Shown here: piece after piece, positions 45,046 to 57,064 of the stretch
How positions within the stretch are numbered: the first letter of the stretch is position 1
How the letters are laid out: the number at the start of each line of letters is the position of its first letter
NCBI GenBank assembly: GCA_030549495.1
Contig: JAUIRK010000461.1
Location: forward strand, 186,001-250,000
Length of the DNA: 64,000 nt
Source of the DNA: Nectonema munidae
Taxonomy: Eukaryota; Nematomorpha; Nectonematoida; Nectonematidae
Direction of reading: 5' to 3'
The notes under the pieces: generated by a model
Seen by the model: the letters and a program-made list of their open reading frames with translations, nothing else
Databases searched by the model: none
What the model was told of the DNA's origin: nothing
Position numbers and translations under genes: made by a program

Positions 45046-45960
45046 TTAATTAGATTAATGTTATATAGTAAGTAAATTTGTTAGTCAATCATAAGTGATG
45101 TCATCATTTACTTTATTGTTCCGATTATTCTTTCAGTAAATATTTAGTAAAATTAATACAGAATACTCATTTAGGTTTTGATTAATATATTTCTGCAATT
45201 TTCAATTTTAATGAAAACTACAAACCAGTTGTATACAAATTTTTTTTTTACAGATTGTGAAAATTAGGGCTTGTAAATGCTTGTAAATGTTGGGGAAAGA
45301 ATTAGCAAAACCTATAATGTTAAATCGCAAGTTTATTCTGGGATTGTGAAACCCATTTAAAGCCAGAAAACATTTTTTTGTTTAAATCCCTCAAAAATAT
45401 ATAAATTAAAAATTGATAATCATGCTTGTATTGTTATGAAAAAAACTTGAAAAATTTATCGAGTCTTTTTATCCAAATTATGAAAATGTGAGTTTTTTTA
45501 GGATGATAGGAAGTTTAAGATTTACAATTACTTTCGTGAATTTTCTCTTCTTCCTTTGATAAAATGGTGTATTTTCATTTGTTTTTATAATCTAAAACGT
45601 CTTTGCTGATCTTATATTTTTTGGAAAAATTATTTCAGAAAGCTTTTGAAAAGGTTTTTGTTGTATTTTAAATATGGCAATGATTGAACGCAGGACCTTC
45701 TCATATGGGGGAGAAGGTGGAGTGGAGGATCTACGATATCATATGGGTATATCACTGATAGGGTTACCTAGGGGGCTGTCTTCATCCCTACTTTTCTGTT
45801 TTTGTTCATTTTTTAAGGTCTTACGTATAAACAATATAAATTATAAGTTCTTAAACACGAACACCTCCTTTCTCTCTTCTCTATATATTTATCTAAATCC
45901 CTCAAGGATACATACATACTGCTACTACATTGTGACAAATAAGAGTAAAATTTTAAAAAT
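45046..45960. other. no firm gene
   Basis: AT-rich DNA. The 45674-45991 plus-strand frame (105 codons) contains a GC-richer piece (cgcaggaccttctcatatggg) but no domain, and its end runs into the 430-bp repeat. Confidence 0.35.
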
Positions 45961-46386
45961 TGGTATTGAATATGATGGCGATGCATTTTGACGGTGTCAT
46001 AAAAATGTTTCCCATAAAAACAAGAGAAATATTGCCTTAAATTGTATGATCAGAAAACAGTCAATAATTATTATTCTTCAAAAATTGTATTTGAAAATTC
46101 TTTAATGATAAAAATAAACTGAGGGGACGTACTGAATTCAACACGCTGTTACATTATGTAAATAGGCGTTACTGCAACATTTGCCTTTGTGCTCCAGTGG
46201 AACCTTTGCGCTAGCGGCCACATTGACTGGGAAAGCCCTTGATTGAACTTAGATAGCACGCTAGACTCAAATAGGTTGAATCGTTATGGAATACGAAAGG
46301 ATAACACAAGCAACAATACTTGCAACCCTATAGGCAACACCAATAGGAATAGTGACATCCAAATTTTTTCAAAGACCTTCACGTCG
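45961..46386 (+). repeat. 430-bp dispersed repeat, copy 2
   Basis: Same unit and orientation as 34758-35189. The flanks differ completely. Few differences separate the copies, so they are recent relative to most elements here. Confidence 0.8.
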
Positions 46387-46785
46387 ATATCATTTCGTAT
46401 AATTTTGAGTAAGTCACGTTCAACACAAATTTGATACGTTGGTGTTTGAGTGATTGATAAATATTGAAATGGTTGTTATTGTATAAAGAAAAAGTACCTC
46501 TCTTATTTTAATTTGTTTTCAAAGTGCGAATAATTAAATCGTGATTTCTTTAAATTGGTTTAAAAGTAAAAGCAGAAGCACACGCTGTGACAAGTGAAGA
46601 CGAAAAAGGCAGCACGCTTATTAGAAGTTAACATCATCTTTCCCATTGTTATACTCGATATCTCATCTTCATAGTTCTTTCGACATCATTCGAAATTTAG
46701 AGCAATCTATTTTTGTAAACGCCACTCGCTTAGACCAGATAATCACTATTCATTACACTTATCAGCAGCTTCTTTAGTTTTAAAA

Positions 46786-46834
46786 ATGCATATTTTTTTA
46801 ACTCTATTCTTAGTTTCATTAACTCTCCTTAAAT
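46786..46834 (+). CDS. first coding exon of a secreted protein (signal peptide)
   Basis: ATG at 46786 follows a plausible 5' untranslated region (46560-46785) that is richer in GC than its surroundings. The exon encodes MHIFLTLFLVSLTLLK and one base more, and ends at AAAT|GTAAGT, a perfect donor. The residues form a typical signal-peptide hydrophobic core. The phase-1 donor matches the acceptor at 49328-49329, where the split codon becomes Cys. The intron would be about 2.5 kb. Function unknown. Confidence 0.6.
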
Positions 46835-49329
46835 GTAAGTTCTTTTTTAAATAATTTTTTACAAACCTTCTTGATGCAAATCCCCAAATTAATTATTATG
46901 GGTCAAATTAGTTAAAAGAATCCTGATCGCAATCTTTTACAATTTTTATCGTGTTCTTCGTTAAAGCTATTCCTTGTATCTATAGGGTTGCTTATCTCTT
47001 CAGGCCATGCTTTTTCAAAAGCAATCGGTTGCATTTTTTTCGATGATTTTTTTATAGCTTAAACCAGGCAATTTCTATTTTATGGGACACTCAATGGCTG
47101 TTTGTTAACAAAAAATCAATAATATAGATTTGTTCATCGCTCATCTAAAATTTTACTAACTTGGGGCCACGAATATCAAATATTTTTAATTATATTTTCA
47201 CTTTTCTTAAATCCTTAGGTCTTTTTTTTCTATTCTTTTTATATAATTTGTCATTTCTTGTGCTTTCAAAGAAGTTTAATATGCGGATAAGGTATTTATT
47301 TTACCAGAATTCGGAAGTGTTAAGGGAAAATAATATTAGGAGGAATATTTTTTATTTATTATTCTACATAATCTGTCTTTTCTTGTGATTTCAAAGAGAC
47401 TTAATATGGGGATAAGCTATTTATTAGAATCAGCAGTTACTTTTGCTTTGGGATATTTCTTACTAGAAATAATTTTATCTTCCTCCCTATGTAAATTTCT
47501 TTTGCAAAAGTGTTTAATATATTGATCTAAAATATAATTATGGCAAATTATTTTTAGCTACTGCAAAACACAAACTTATTTCAAACTTTTTTGCCCTGTA
47601 TATTATATATATTGAGTATTATTGTTATAAAATAAAATTTTCATATATAGTTTTTAATATGATGTATAAATTAAACTTCTATTATAATATTTAAAAAGTT
47701 TTTAAAGATACTTTTTTTTAAACTTTTTTCGTTAAGTTTGTTTAAATATCACTCTTATTTCTTAAAAAAATCATCAATCTTTAAACTTTAAATTAAGTGT
47801 GTATCTTTGAGGTCCTTAACATTTTCATTCTTCTTATTTCCCCTTATTAAAAGACATTTTGCGAAGTATATATAACAAAACCATATTTTTATGACAAAAA
47901 TACAATGAATATTGGTTTGCATAAAATTTTCTATGAAGTAGATAAAGAAATTGCTCTAAAATCGTTAAAGATAAATAACAACTTCAAAGAATCAGTAACA
48001 TCCACTCAAGAAAGCATTGAGCAATGAATTAGTCGAGCTTGGTCTATGCTTTTCCTCTAGTAGCGAGAAATAAAACGCGAAAAATTATTAAAAAATTAGG
48101 AGCGAAAACTTGATTCATTTTTATATTACTATGTCCAATTGTCCTTTGTAAAGAAGAAATACCTTTTGCAAAATGTGATTCAAGGATTATACTTCCAAAA
48201 AAGAACTGGTTTGGATTAAAAGTCAACATGAAAAGCAAAGAAGTGTTTCCTTAGTTCGCAAAGAAGCCTTCAAAATGAACAAAAATTACGTTGAGCTGCT
48301 TTAAAAAGAAGATTAAATCTGCAGAAAAATGTTTCAAGAATAAATTGAGAAGATCTGAAGCAGTTATCTTTAAGCGAATGAATGATGAAGAAGTTGATAG
48401 GGAAATGAACAATTTTACAAATGAAGTAGTTGGAGTTAGCGCGGTTGAATTATTTTCAAAATCAAAGACTCTCAAATGAAACTATCTTAACAATGTTGCT
48501 ATTGGTCTGTAAAAGTAGGTGTTTTAAAAACATTAAATGAAACCAGTGAGGTTTAAAATGACTCATTCGAACTAAATTTCCAGAAAATTTTTTGAAAAAA
48601 AAACACATAAAAAACTTAAAAATGAAACTAAAAATACACCTTGGGTAATAAAATATATTTTAATTGAAAAACAAAAAAAACGAATTTAAAGTCTTAAACT
48701 TCGAGAAGGGATCACTAAATTCAAAAAATGATTCCCCCTAAATGCTATATATATATTTTTTTTTTCTACCAATAATTTCTATACTTATTTAATATGTACT
48801 GTATCTCATGTTTCATACGCGCCTCAATTTCATACTTACCAACTTTTTAAACTCTTTATGGGGGGTTTTCTTGTTATTTTTGCTTTTTTAACTTTTCTAC
48901 TTATGTTTTACACTGGACTTTTTTCATCATTTATCACAAATTTTTTATCTGTGTTACAATTAAAAAATAGGAAAACAAAATCCGAATAGAAAAACATTAC
49001 AAATCACCAGGTGCTGTATTTCTCCGCTTGCCTTAGCATATAGGAATATATTCTAACGTAATTTTAACATCTAAGTGTTATTACGCGAAACTTAAAAAAT
49101 GGGGTGTACGATTTTATTTTCAATCAACTCAAAAATTTTATTCGTTACCTTCCTCTTGTCTTCAATGCATCAGCTAAAACTCGTTGAAAGACTTGTTTGT
49201 GAAATCATGCTTCCGACAAAAGTTTTTTATATTGATTGTTTGAAATTTGTTATTTTGTACTCAAATTGTTCAAAGATATAATAATAATAATATAACATTT
49301 TAAATATATACATACATGTAATAATTTAG
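46835..49329 (+). other. intron of the secreted-protein gene with a decayed coding segment
   Basis: AT-rich intron. At 48050-48480 fragments in different plus-strand frames look coding-like (CKEEIPFAKCDSRIILPKKN, NWFGLKVNMKSKEVFP, then RMNDEEVDREMNNFTNEVVG), broken by stops. No family is recognised; it may be an old transposon or pseudogene. Confidence 0.4.
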
Positions 49330-49425
49330 GCCAAGTTGATGCTAGAATGATAAATGACAGAGACACCTATGAGAGCAATGATGGCTTCTTTGACTTTGTT
49401 CCTATTCTACGCTTAAAAAAAAATG
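49330..49425 (+). CDS. second exon of the secreted-protein gene
   Basis: After the acceptor ataatttAG the frame reads CQVDARMINDRDTYESNDGF then FDFVPILRLKKN and leaves at AAATG|GTAAGA. Both borders are strong and the phase (1 in, 1 out) continues from the 46786 exon. The predicted mature protein would begin near Cys17 or Gln18 if the signal peptide is cleaved after LLK/C. The next exon was not identified (none evident in the following kilobases, which are occupied by a hAT relic), so the protein is known only in its first ~49 residues. Confidence 0.6.
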
Positions 49426-49919
49426 GTAAGATAATTATCGTTTATAAATTTTTAAATCAATGACGATCATTTGTGTCAGTTATAATATACTTTCATATGT
49501 GAGGGTAATAATTCGATGTTATGATATTCGCAACCAAGGTAAATGACTTTTCTGTTCCATATTGATTTGATAGAGGGAGCAAATTTAATAACAATGGAGT
49601 AAAAAACACTACTTTTAGTAAAAATCTCAAAAAATACTTTGGATATTGTTGTTTCCAGTGCATTGTTCTCATAAAGAAACAAATATTTAATAGTAAAGGT
49701 ATCCATGTTATAGGCTAGATAAGCGAGGTGATAAATTATTGTAATTATTTCTTTTGAATCAAAGACACTGATTAATTTTGAAAGACTGTCTGAAGCACAG
49801 GTTTGAAGAAGTAATGAGTTGTTCTTTGCTTCTTTTGATTTTCAGCACCAAATTCTGCTTGAAGAAAGTTTAAGAGCATCTTTGATGACCTTTTGATATC
49901 AGTATAGCTTTAAAAAATC
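49426..49919. other. no firm gene
   Basis: A minus-strand frame at 49476-49706 (76 codons) is open without a domain. The rest is AT-rich and probably intronic. Confidence 0.3.
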
Positions 49920-51170
49920 TAGGTGTAAAAATTAGGAGTGGAGTCCAAGCTAAAATAAAGAGCATGTATCCAAAAGCTGTATTTGTTCATTGCGCTGAAT
50001 ATAGACTAAACCTTGTTGTAAATGACCTTGATGCAGTTCCTGAAATAAGACACGCTATTGCCACAGTCAAAGCTATAATTAAATTTTTTCGGGAGAGTCC
50101 AAAGAGAAGATTTCTTATTCCAAGTGTGCCATTGCTAAGTGAAACATGCTGGACTGCAAAATACTTAAGTATTAGAATTTTTTTAGATAACTTTGACAAG
50201 ATTTTTGATCAGTTATGTACTCTTGCTACTACAGCTTCTGATAAAACATTCCAAAAAGCATATTGGAAGTAATTTCAAGTACAGTAACTTTTCTCGTCTA
50301 CTTGAATATAATTTCAGCCTATTCAGCACGACTAGAATCTGTAACACAAGCTCTTCAATCATTTAACTCGATGTAATGAAAGCATGTGATCATGTTCAGG
50401 AGCTTTTGCATGTATTCATTGGCCATAGAAAAAGCAGAACAACAATTCAAAGAAATTTTTTCGAAAGTTGGACAACTAGCTGAAAAAATGGACATTTAGT
50501 TAACAATTCTTAGGCAGTGTGGCCGACAAAAATTCCATTTCAATATTGGTGGCTCAACAATGAAAGAATATTTTGGTAGATCAGTCTATGTTCCATACTT
50601 AGACTCGATCATATCATCACTGGAAATCCGTTTCACTACTGAAAATAAGAAAACTTTTAGCCTCTTTTCACTTCATCCACAACAAATGGCGAAGCTGACA
50701 CTAGGAAGAATACATGAAGCATATTGCAAATATCAATAAACTATATGAAATTGAGAAATTAGAAGCTGAACTTGGTTTGAAATATGGTTAGCAAGGAAGA
50801 AACAAGTTGATGGATGCGAAGATGAACTTCAAAGAAAACTCAAACAGACTGATCTATTTCCTTCTGTTCGACAGGCCATTCTTATTGGTCTAACATTACC
50901 TGTAACAATTTGCACAGTGGAGAGGTCCTTTGGCACTATGAGAAGGGTAAAAACTTGGTTAGGTCAACAATGGTAGGTTGACGTTTATCTGGATTGTGTA
51001 TGATGCATGTTCACCAAGGAATGGTTTCTGATAACAAAAATAAAATCATTCAAAAAGTGATCGATAGATTTGGACAAAACCCAAGACGCTTGCAGTTTTT
51101 ATTTCAAAGTAGCTCTTCAGAAGTGCAGCAAGAGAAAGCTCAAATTAATTTTTTTTCCTCTCTAATTTTT
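49920..51170 (+). pseudogene. hAT transposase of the ZMYM1/DUF4371 type, broken
   Basis: Plus strand: NLGVKIRSGVQAKIKSMYPK, AVFVHCAEYRLNLVVNDLDA, IIKFFRESPKRRFLIP, PLLSETCWTAKYLSIRIF; later AVWPTKIPFQ; and the C-terminal hAT dimerisation end (TICTVERSFGTMRRVKTW-like in three frames, then LSGLCMMHVHQGMVSDNKNK and VIDRFGQNPRRLQFLF). The order fits the '52 kDa repressor / zinc finger MYM-type 1-like' hAT proteins. Many stops and frame changes; the N-terminal THAP or BED part is missing. No termini were found. Confidence 0.82.
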
Positions 51171-52073
51171 ATATATAATGTGTTTTTATGATTTCATGAT
51201 TCATAGTAACTATATCCTTTACCAATAAATGCATTCTTTTCCATTTAACCTTTTTTACCCCACCCTGGAAATGTTGCAGCGGGCGTCCATGGTTGAGCTT
51301 ACTTGAAATTTTTTCATGAATCATTGAGAGATCCAAATAATCAAAAACTTAAATCTTTTTTACACTCTCATAAGTAAAACAATAAAACTAACCATATTTA
51401 TAACTTTCCCAAGAAACAAATCTTAATTAAAAACATGGCTTAAAGCGAGGTTGTATATATATTTATGCATATTGATACATCTCTCATAATTTCATTTATT
51501 CCACCATATAACTAGATTTCCCCTGTGTTTAATTTAATACATTTTAAGTTAATATTCGCTTTGTGTTTGATTTGATATAATAAAAATGGGGCGTTAACTG
51601 GGTAAAATTCCTTTTGTTTTTAGTAGGGATTGATAAAATCGATTTCTGATAATCTCTAGTTGTATCTTGAAAATCAAGTTTCACTAAAAATTCAATTATA
51701 CCATTTTTAGCTCGGTTATACCTTTTTTGCAATTCCGTTACATCCTTTTGCGATTCAATTACACCCTTTCCCGATTCCCTTTAATATTCCTGTTACAATT
51801 TAGAAATAAATGTTAACAAAAATATCATACATAACAAATAAAGAAAAAAAGTAGGAAAAGTATTGTAAATATAAAAAAAATTATTTAAATATGTAAGGGT
51901 GAGCTGGAATTAGCCATTATTGCAACTTCGCAGGCCTGGTGATGAAAATGACCTTCTTTTCTCCTTATTTTACATGATCAAAGTAAATAAAAGCATGTCT
52001 TCTCATTTACTCTTTTTTACATTAAGCTTTGTTATGGTGTATAATAAATTTGGTTTTGAATTGTGGTCGTGAG
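51171..52073. other. no gene recognised
   Basis: AT-rich spacer. The 51544-51732 minus-strand frame has no domain. At 51640-51780 'cgattc' and 'aattacacc' words recur weakly. Confidence 0.35.
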
Positions 52074-52768
52074 TAGTGTGTCCACTTTAAGGTCTTTTTT
52101 TCATTCCCCGGAGAACGAGGACCTCGTAATTTTTGAAAATTTCTCCGGGGATTCCCCGGGGAAGAAAAAGCGATTTTTTTACAGTAAAAACTGTTCAGAA
52201 AAGAAAATTTAAAAGTCTCATATAAGATTTTTATTGAAAAAAATTTAAATGCATAAAAGATTTATGTTTTAAAAAAATATCTAAGAAAAATTAGAGCGTT
52301 CAAAGTTTCATCATTCAACTGGTTTCTTATTTTTGTAGAAAAATAACCCATTGACGAAAACACTCTTTCGGCATCCACAGAAGTTGGTTGTATGCTCTTT
52401 AAATTTTTGAATAAAGTTTCTAAAACTTCGGGCCTCCTATTTGTTTCTAAATAAAGGTCAAATTTTTTTTTCATTATTTCCTCTATGCTTGAAATCTTGC
52501 TTTTAGTTTCACGTTCTTCATTTTCATTAATCTTCAGAAATTCGTCCAATTCCTCCTTCACGCTTTTCTTCTCTGTTTTTTGGTTGCTAACGATTAATCG
52601 TTCATCTTTCTTCTCCGTTACTTCGATATTTTTGTCGTCGGATTCGACAAAATTTTTTTTTCAAAAATTCCCCAAGGAAATTAAAAATTTTTTTTCGAGG
52701 ACTAGGATTTTGAAATTTCACGATTCCCCGGGGACTCGAGGATGAGGAATCCCGGGGTGGACACCCTA
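52074..52768 (-). mobile_element. compact hAT derivative, 695 bp, with open dimerisation-domain frame
   Basis: Ends TAGTGTGTCCAC and GTGGACACCCTA, flanked by gtcgtgag (52066-52073) and gtcgtgaa (52769-52776), an 8-bp target duplication with one difference. Both subterminal regions carry palindromic CCCCGGGG/TTCCCCGG words where the 37304 element has TTCTCGAGAA. The minus-strand frame occupies about 57% of the element. Catalytic parts of the transposase are absent. Confidence 0.85.
52262..52660 (-). CDS. hAT C-terminal dimerisation-domain protein
   Basis: The frame is open for about 133 codons without a break; a GTG/ATG start could not be fixed (an in-frame TGA lies just 5' of 52660, and the first usable GTG is at about 52561). 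It starts with a charged, lysine/glutamate-rich stretch (VTEKKDERLIVSNQKTEKKS), then EELDEFLKINENEERETKSK, and ends with the hAT dimerisation motif (IQPTSVDAERVFSSMGYFST, KIRNQLNDETLNALIFLRYF). The homologous element at 37304 has a stop in the same region; this one does not. It could be an exon remnant or, if expressed, a dimerisation-only protein. Confidence 0.7.
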   Translation of the reverse strand, partial: KKNFVESDDKNIEVTEKKDERLIVSNQKTEKKSVKEELDEFLKINENEERETKSKISSIEEIMKKKFDLYLETNRRPEVLETLFKNLKSIQPTSVDAERVFSSMGYFSTKIRNQLNDETLNALIFLRYFFKT

Positions 52769-52779
52769 GTCGTGAAGTA

Positions 52780-53163
52780 TATTTAATATTTTTGATTTAG
52801 ACTTTGAAATCGTTGGTTTAAAAGAAAAGATAACAGGAAAGCTAGAGCCTAGAGCGATGCCTCAACTTCGTTTTGGTTAGATATGGCAAGCTTCCTCCTT
52901 TTTTTTAATTGTTCGTGAATGCCAGTATTTGTTTCTGTGTTTTCTGTCACATTTTTAAAAATAAATGAACTTCTATTTTAGAACTTTATTTCACATTTTA
53001 ACTCATTTGTTATTACTTCACGAAATATTATTTATACGTCCACCAATACTCCAAAGCATATTTCTGAAAGAGATTTTGCAAACAAGTTTAGTATAGCTAT
53101 GTTTTTCAATGAATTCAAAATTTTAGAAAATAAGACGTTTCAAAGAATTAACTTTATTTTACA
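52780..53163. other. no gene recognised
   Basis: AT-rich spacer between two hAT elements, with no frames. Confidence 0.35.
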
Positions 53164-54470
53164 GCAGAGATTCTCAACTCATTTTAGGTCGTGGACCATC
53201 AGACAGGTTATGAAAATCTAGTCGATCACAAAATTTTAATGCTAAAAAATGCTAAAATATATCATTTTTTATATCATTAAAATTTTATGAACCGTAGTAG
53301 TAATATATATTTATGTTTATAAATCCAATATTATATTCAATTTTTTTCATCAAGACTTCAATTCTTTTACTTTTCTAGCTTTTCAATGTTTGGAGGTGTA
53401 ATAGATAATAATTCGCAACATAAATCACTTTCTACTGATAGTTTATTTCTTTGCTTACACTTCTTGATATTCAATAAAGATTAGAATCCACTTTCACACA
53501 TAAATTTGATGTAAAAAGCAAAAGATATCGAAACCTTTGAAATATTCGGGTAGTTGCACAGCAAACTTGCATAAATTTTTGATTAATATATTGTTGATGC
53601 AGATATTTGACCTTCAAAGCATTTTTCGATTATAAAAATTCTTCCTAAAGATTTCCTTGAACTTTATCAACATCCGTTTTGAAAGGATTTTTAATGATTG
53701 CTATGTATCCATTTTCATAACTACTTCGGGAAAATATCGCTGAAACTCTTTTATCAACTTTTGTAAATGCTCTTATTTTTGTCTGGCTCGTATTTTTTCT
53801 TTCGCCATAGCATCTAAACGAGGAAACTGTATATTACTATCCATAGTTGCTATTTTTCTAAGATAGCTTAATGATACTCTGATCACAGATTAAATTTTCA
53901 TTTTACCTTGCAACTGAAGATAGAGTTTGTCAAGTGCACCAAAAAAATGGGCGAAATAAGCAAGCTCTAATTCTGAATCTGATATTAATTTTTTAATTCT
54001 TCTTCAGACTCCATATTTTGACATAATTGTCTGAACAACCGGGTGTTCACTGCTGATGATTTTACATGTTTAATTACTTTGATCAATTCTTAAAAAGTAT
54101 ACATTAAAGTGATTTGAAAGCGTGCTTGATGCTAATTCTTCTCTATGAATAAAGAAATGAATTCAACTAACGGATTACGTTATAACTTATATTTGAAAAC
54201 CTGATCTTAAGGCTAACATTGCAAGAACACCATCAGTAGTGACACCAACTAAATTATCCCAGCTCAAACGATTGACTTAAAAAAAATAATTGACCATTTT
54301 AAAGAAATCCTTGGCTTTTGTGGCAGTGTCAAGGCTTTTACAACGTGCAAAAACTAAGATTAAAACACTGTGAGACTTTCATCTAATAATTGCATTCAAA
54401 ACAATGCATCCATTACTTGTTCACAAATCCTGAAGCAACCGAAAAGCTCTGACGAAAAGTTGGCACTCTT
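53164..54470 (-). pseudogene. ZBED5-type hAT element, strongly decayed
   Basis: The left terminus cagagattctcaactcattttaggtcgtggacc is the standard end of ZBED5/Charlie-like hAT elements. On the minus strand pieces read SFDWDNLVGVTTDGVLAMLA, FIHREELASSTLSNHF, GALDKLYLQLQGKMK, SYLRKIATMDSNIQFPRLDA, the usual order of this transposase. Stops and frame changes are frequent. The other terminus was not found. Confidence 0.75.
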
Positions 54471-55600
54471 AAGAAAATTAGTTTGGATACTAAAAAAATC
54501 TTTATGAATAATAAATATATTTGCATGTATAGTTGAAATAAAAATACTCTTATAACTTTTAACTTAATTAATTTTTACAATTTTGAAGACAATTAATTCA
54601 TACTTTTTACACACTCTTAAATTTTTTTTACCTCTTACAATAAATCTGGATCCGTCTATAAATATATGGCAAAATAAAGGCTTCTAATTCAATAACTTTA
54701 TTTCGTAAGTTTTCCATTAATTATCGTTAAAATACAAAATCGTTTATAATTTCATGAGAGTAGATTTCGTATTAATTTCAAAAAAATTTCAACCAAAGAA
54801 CAAAAAATCTCAATCATTTTATATGAAATTATTCCAACATATTTTAATATGAGAGTGTTGAATTTACATGAATTAGATCATGGTTGTACAGTATTTTCGA
54901 GACGTTTATTAAATAGTCCACTATTTTGCTTAAAAATATATGTACACTAATTTTTATACTTTTGTGAATTGATATAATTTTTCTTTTTAATTTATTGAAA
55001 AATATCTTATTAATGTTGAAACAGTGGGAGAAAAAACCACGCGTAAATAATTAAATAGAGAAATGTTAGAGAATGGAGAAAATAGTAGAGAGAATATTTG
55101 AAACATAAAATTAAACTATACTTAACTGCTTGTTTTAAGCAATAATATATTTTCTTTTCCTATAAAAATAAACTTTCCATCTATCGAAAAATTTTGAGAA
55201 AGCATAAAACTTTTAGGAAAAAATTGGAAAGTATGAAAAAGATTTGAGTTTTTAAAATATTTGAGAAGAGTTTATGAGCAGAAATGGATGATTTTCGTGC
55301 CTTGCTCGGCATTATCTTAATCTTAAAAATGCAAAATACCCGCCAATTTAAGAGGGGATTGGATGTGCTTGCATTAGAGAAAGCTGGGCGCCATTCTTTA
55401 GACATCTTTGAAGTAGAATGTTGACTGATCCTATTTTACTTGTGATATTTCTAATAAAATATTCAATTTCATGCTTCAAATGAAATCGAAAGAGTGATGA
55501 TAAATTATACAATCTACATATGTGTTAAATTTGGGAAGTATAGAAAAAGGTCGATGATAATAATTAGTGTGAAGAAAATGATTAAACCAAATTAGCCTAT
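54471..55600. other. no gene recognised
   Basis: AT-rich DNA. A minus-strand frame at 55181-55405 (74 codons, WRPAFSNASTSNPLLNWRVF) is open but has no domain; its GC content is higher than the surroundings. Confidence 0.35.
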
Positions 55601-55622
55601 TCCTTTGTAACCAATTATTTAT

Positions 55623-56044
55623 TTGAAAGGAAATAGAATTACTTACGTGCCTTTAGCCAATACCTTCATAACATGTATAAAGACAAGACTGAGTGAAAAT
55701 TTGACATATATGGGTAAGAATAAGAGTGAATGGATATTTTATACTGACATACTTTATGGAAAGTTTGATATAAATCCAGACAATCCTTGTCCAATTTTAG
55801 TACATCCCAGAATAAACTATGGACTAGTTAAATCGCTGTGCTTAATGTGGCTCTTTACTCAATCTTGATGATTTTTTATTTTTTCATCTTTCTGCAAGCT
55901 GAAGAGGAAGTTCCATACCTATACAAATACTTTCTCTTGACAGCATTTCTATGCGCTCTGATGGCGTCGTATAACTTCATTAAATTGAGCACTCTCTTAC
56001 TACTCTACCTTCATTTTACGGACACCATTATTTCGCAGTCCTAG
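55623..56044 (+). CDS. unidentified membrane-protein-like coding region, probably exons
   Basis: Two overlapping frames. 55623-55868 reads ITYVPLANTFITCIKTRLSE and FDINPDNPCPILVHPRINYG before a hydrophobic stretch (LVKSLCLMWLF). 55838-56044 reads EEEVPYLYKYFLLTAFLCAL and ends KLSTLLLLYLHFTDTIISQS. An acceptor-like tttctgcaAG lies at 55899, so a short intron may join them. The two hydrophobic segments suggest a membrane protein with an extracellular loop bearing cysteines. No family is recognised, and it is unknown whether this belongs to the secreted-protein gene that starts at 46786. Confidence 0.4.
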
Positions 56045-56169
56045 AATAAATTTTCGCATTTAGCCTGTATCTCCCTAAAGGTTGCTTGGTGTATGCTATG
56101 TTATGCATTTAAAATAAAATGCGACTGATAAACTTTTTTATATAAAAAAACGTCCTTTTACTTTCAAAA

Positions 56170-56270
56170 AAAAAAAAAAATTAAAAAATATCTAGAAATA
56201 GCAATTGAACTAGTGATGTATGCCTAAAAATCAGTTTTGTAAAATTTTTTTAAAAAATCTTAGTACGCCA
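56170..56270 (+). repeat. fragment of the piggyBac-like satellite element
   Basis: About 90 bp (aaaaatatctagaaatagcaattgaactagtgatgtatgcc) match 28450-28520 inside the piggyBac-like element. It is followed by tacgccactg, which resembles a hAT MITE end. Confidence 0.55.
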
Positions 56271-56869
56271 CTGGACTCTAATATGACCAGAATGTTTCTG
56301 ATCCTACTTGTTTAATGCCATGTCAAAAATTTAACACATTTCTATAACACGACATTTTTCTTTCATTCATCTTGGTGAGAGAGACAATATTTCTCTAAAA
56401 GATAATAAGCAATACTGCCCAATTTTTTTCATTTTATAAATTGTTCTTATGGAGGTACCTACGTCTTCTAAACGTAGAAAATTTGATATTGTATCGTGCT
56501 ATTACTGTCGTTGAACTAAATGTAAAATCAAAATGGGAAAGAGCTGATGATTTAAATGTTTCGCTTAATACACTACTTATTTGACTGAAATCTTTGTCGT
56601 AAGAATATTACATACAATTGTTACTAGAAAAGTGGAACAGAGCGTAAAAGAATAAGAAAGAGTCTTTACCGCGATGTTCAAGAGGCTCTTTTTCTTTGAT
56701 TCCAAAATTCTAGATCCCAAAAGATTTCTGTTTTACGACATCTATACTTTTGTCTAAATTCCAAAAATTTGCATTTAATTTAAATCTTTACGAAATATTA
56801 CGAGTAAACATTTTTTTTTGAAACTAAAAGTTCAAAATGTTTTTGTGTATTTTTTTAGCTTTAAGGATC

Positions 56870-57060
56870 GCTCATAAATGACGTCAACCAAAACAGGGAG
56901 GAGGCGCCGGAGTGAAAAATTTAACAAATGGCAACTATGATGAGTAGACAACTAGCCAAAAACTGACAAGAGAGAGCATGGGTCGAAAGTGAACACAAAG
57001 TAGTTGTCGTTATTTGCAACGACCCTTTTAACTCATTGAAAGAGATATAAAACTAAGTAA
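56870..57060. repeat. MITE-like segment
   Basis: The words ggatcgctcataaatgacgtcaaccaaaacagggaggagg resemble a widespread arthropod repeat that starts with a 'CATAAATTACGTCA' motif. Only one end is recognised. Confidence 0.35.
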
Positions 57061-57064
57061 AAAA

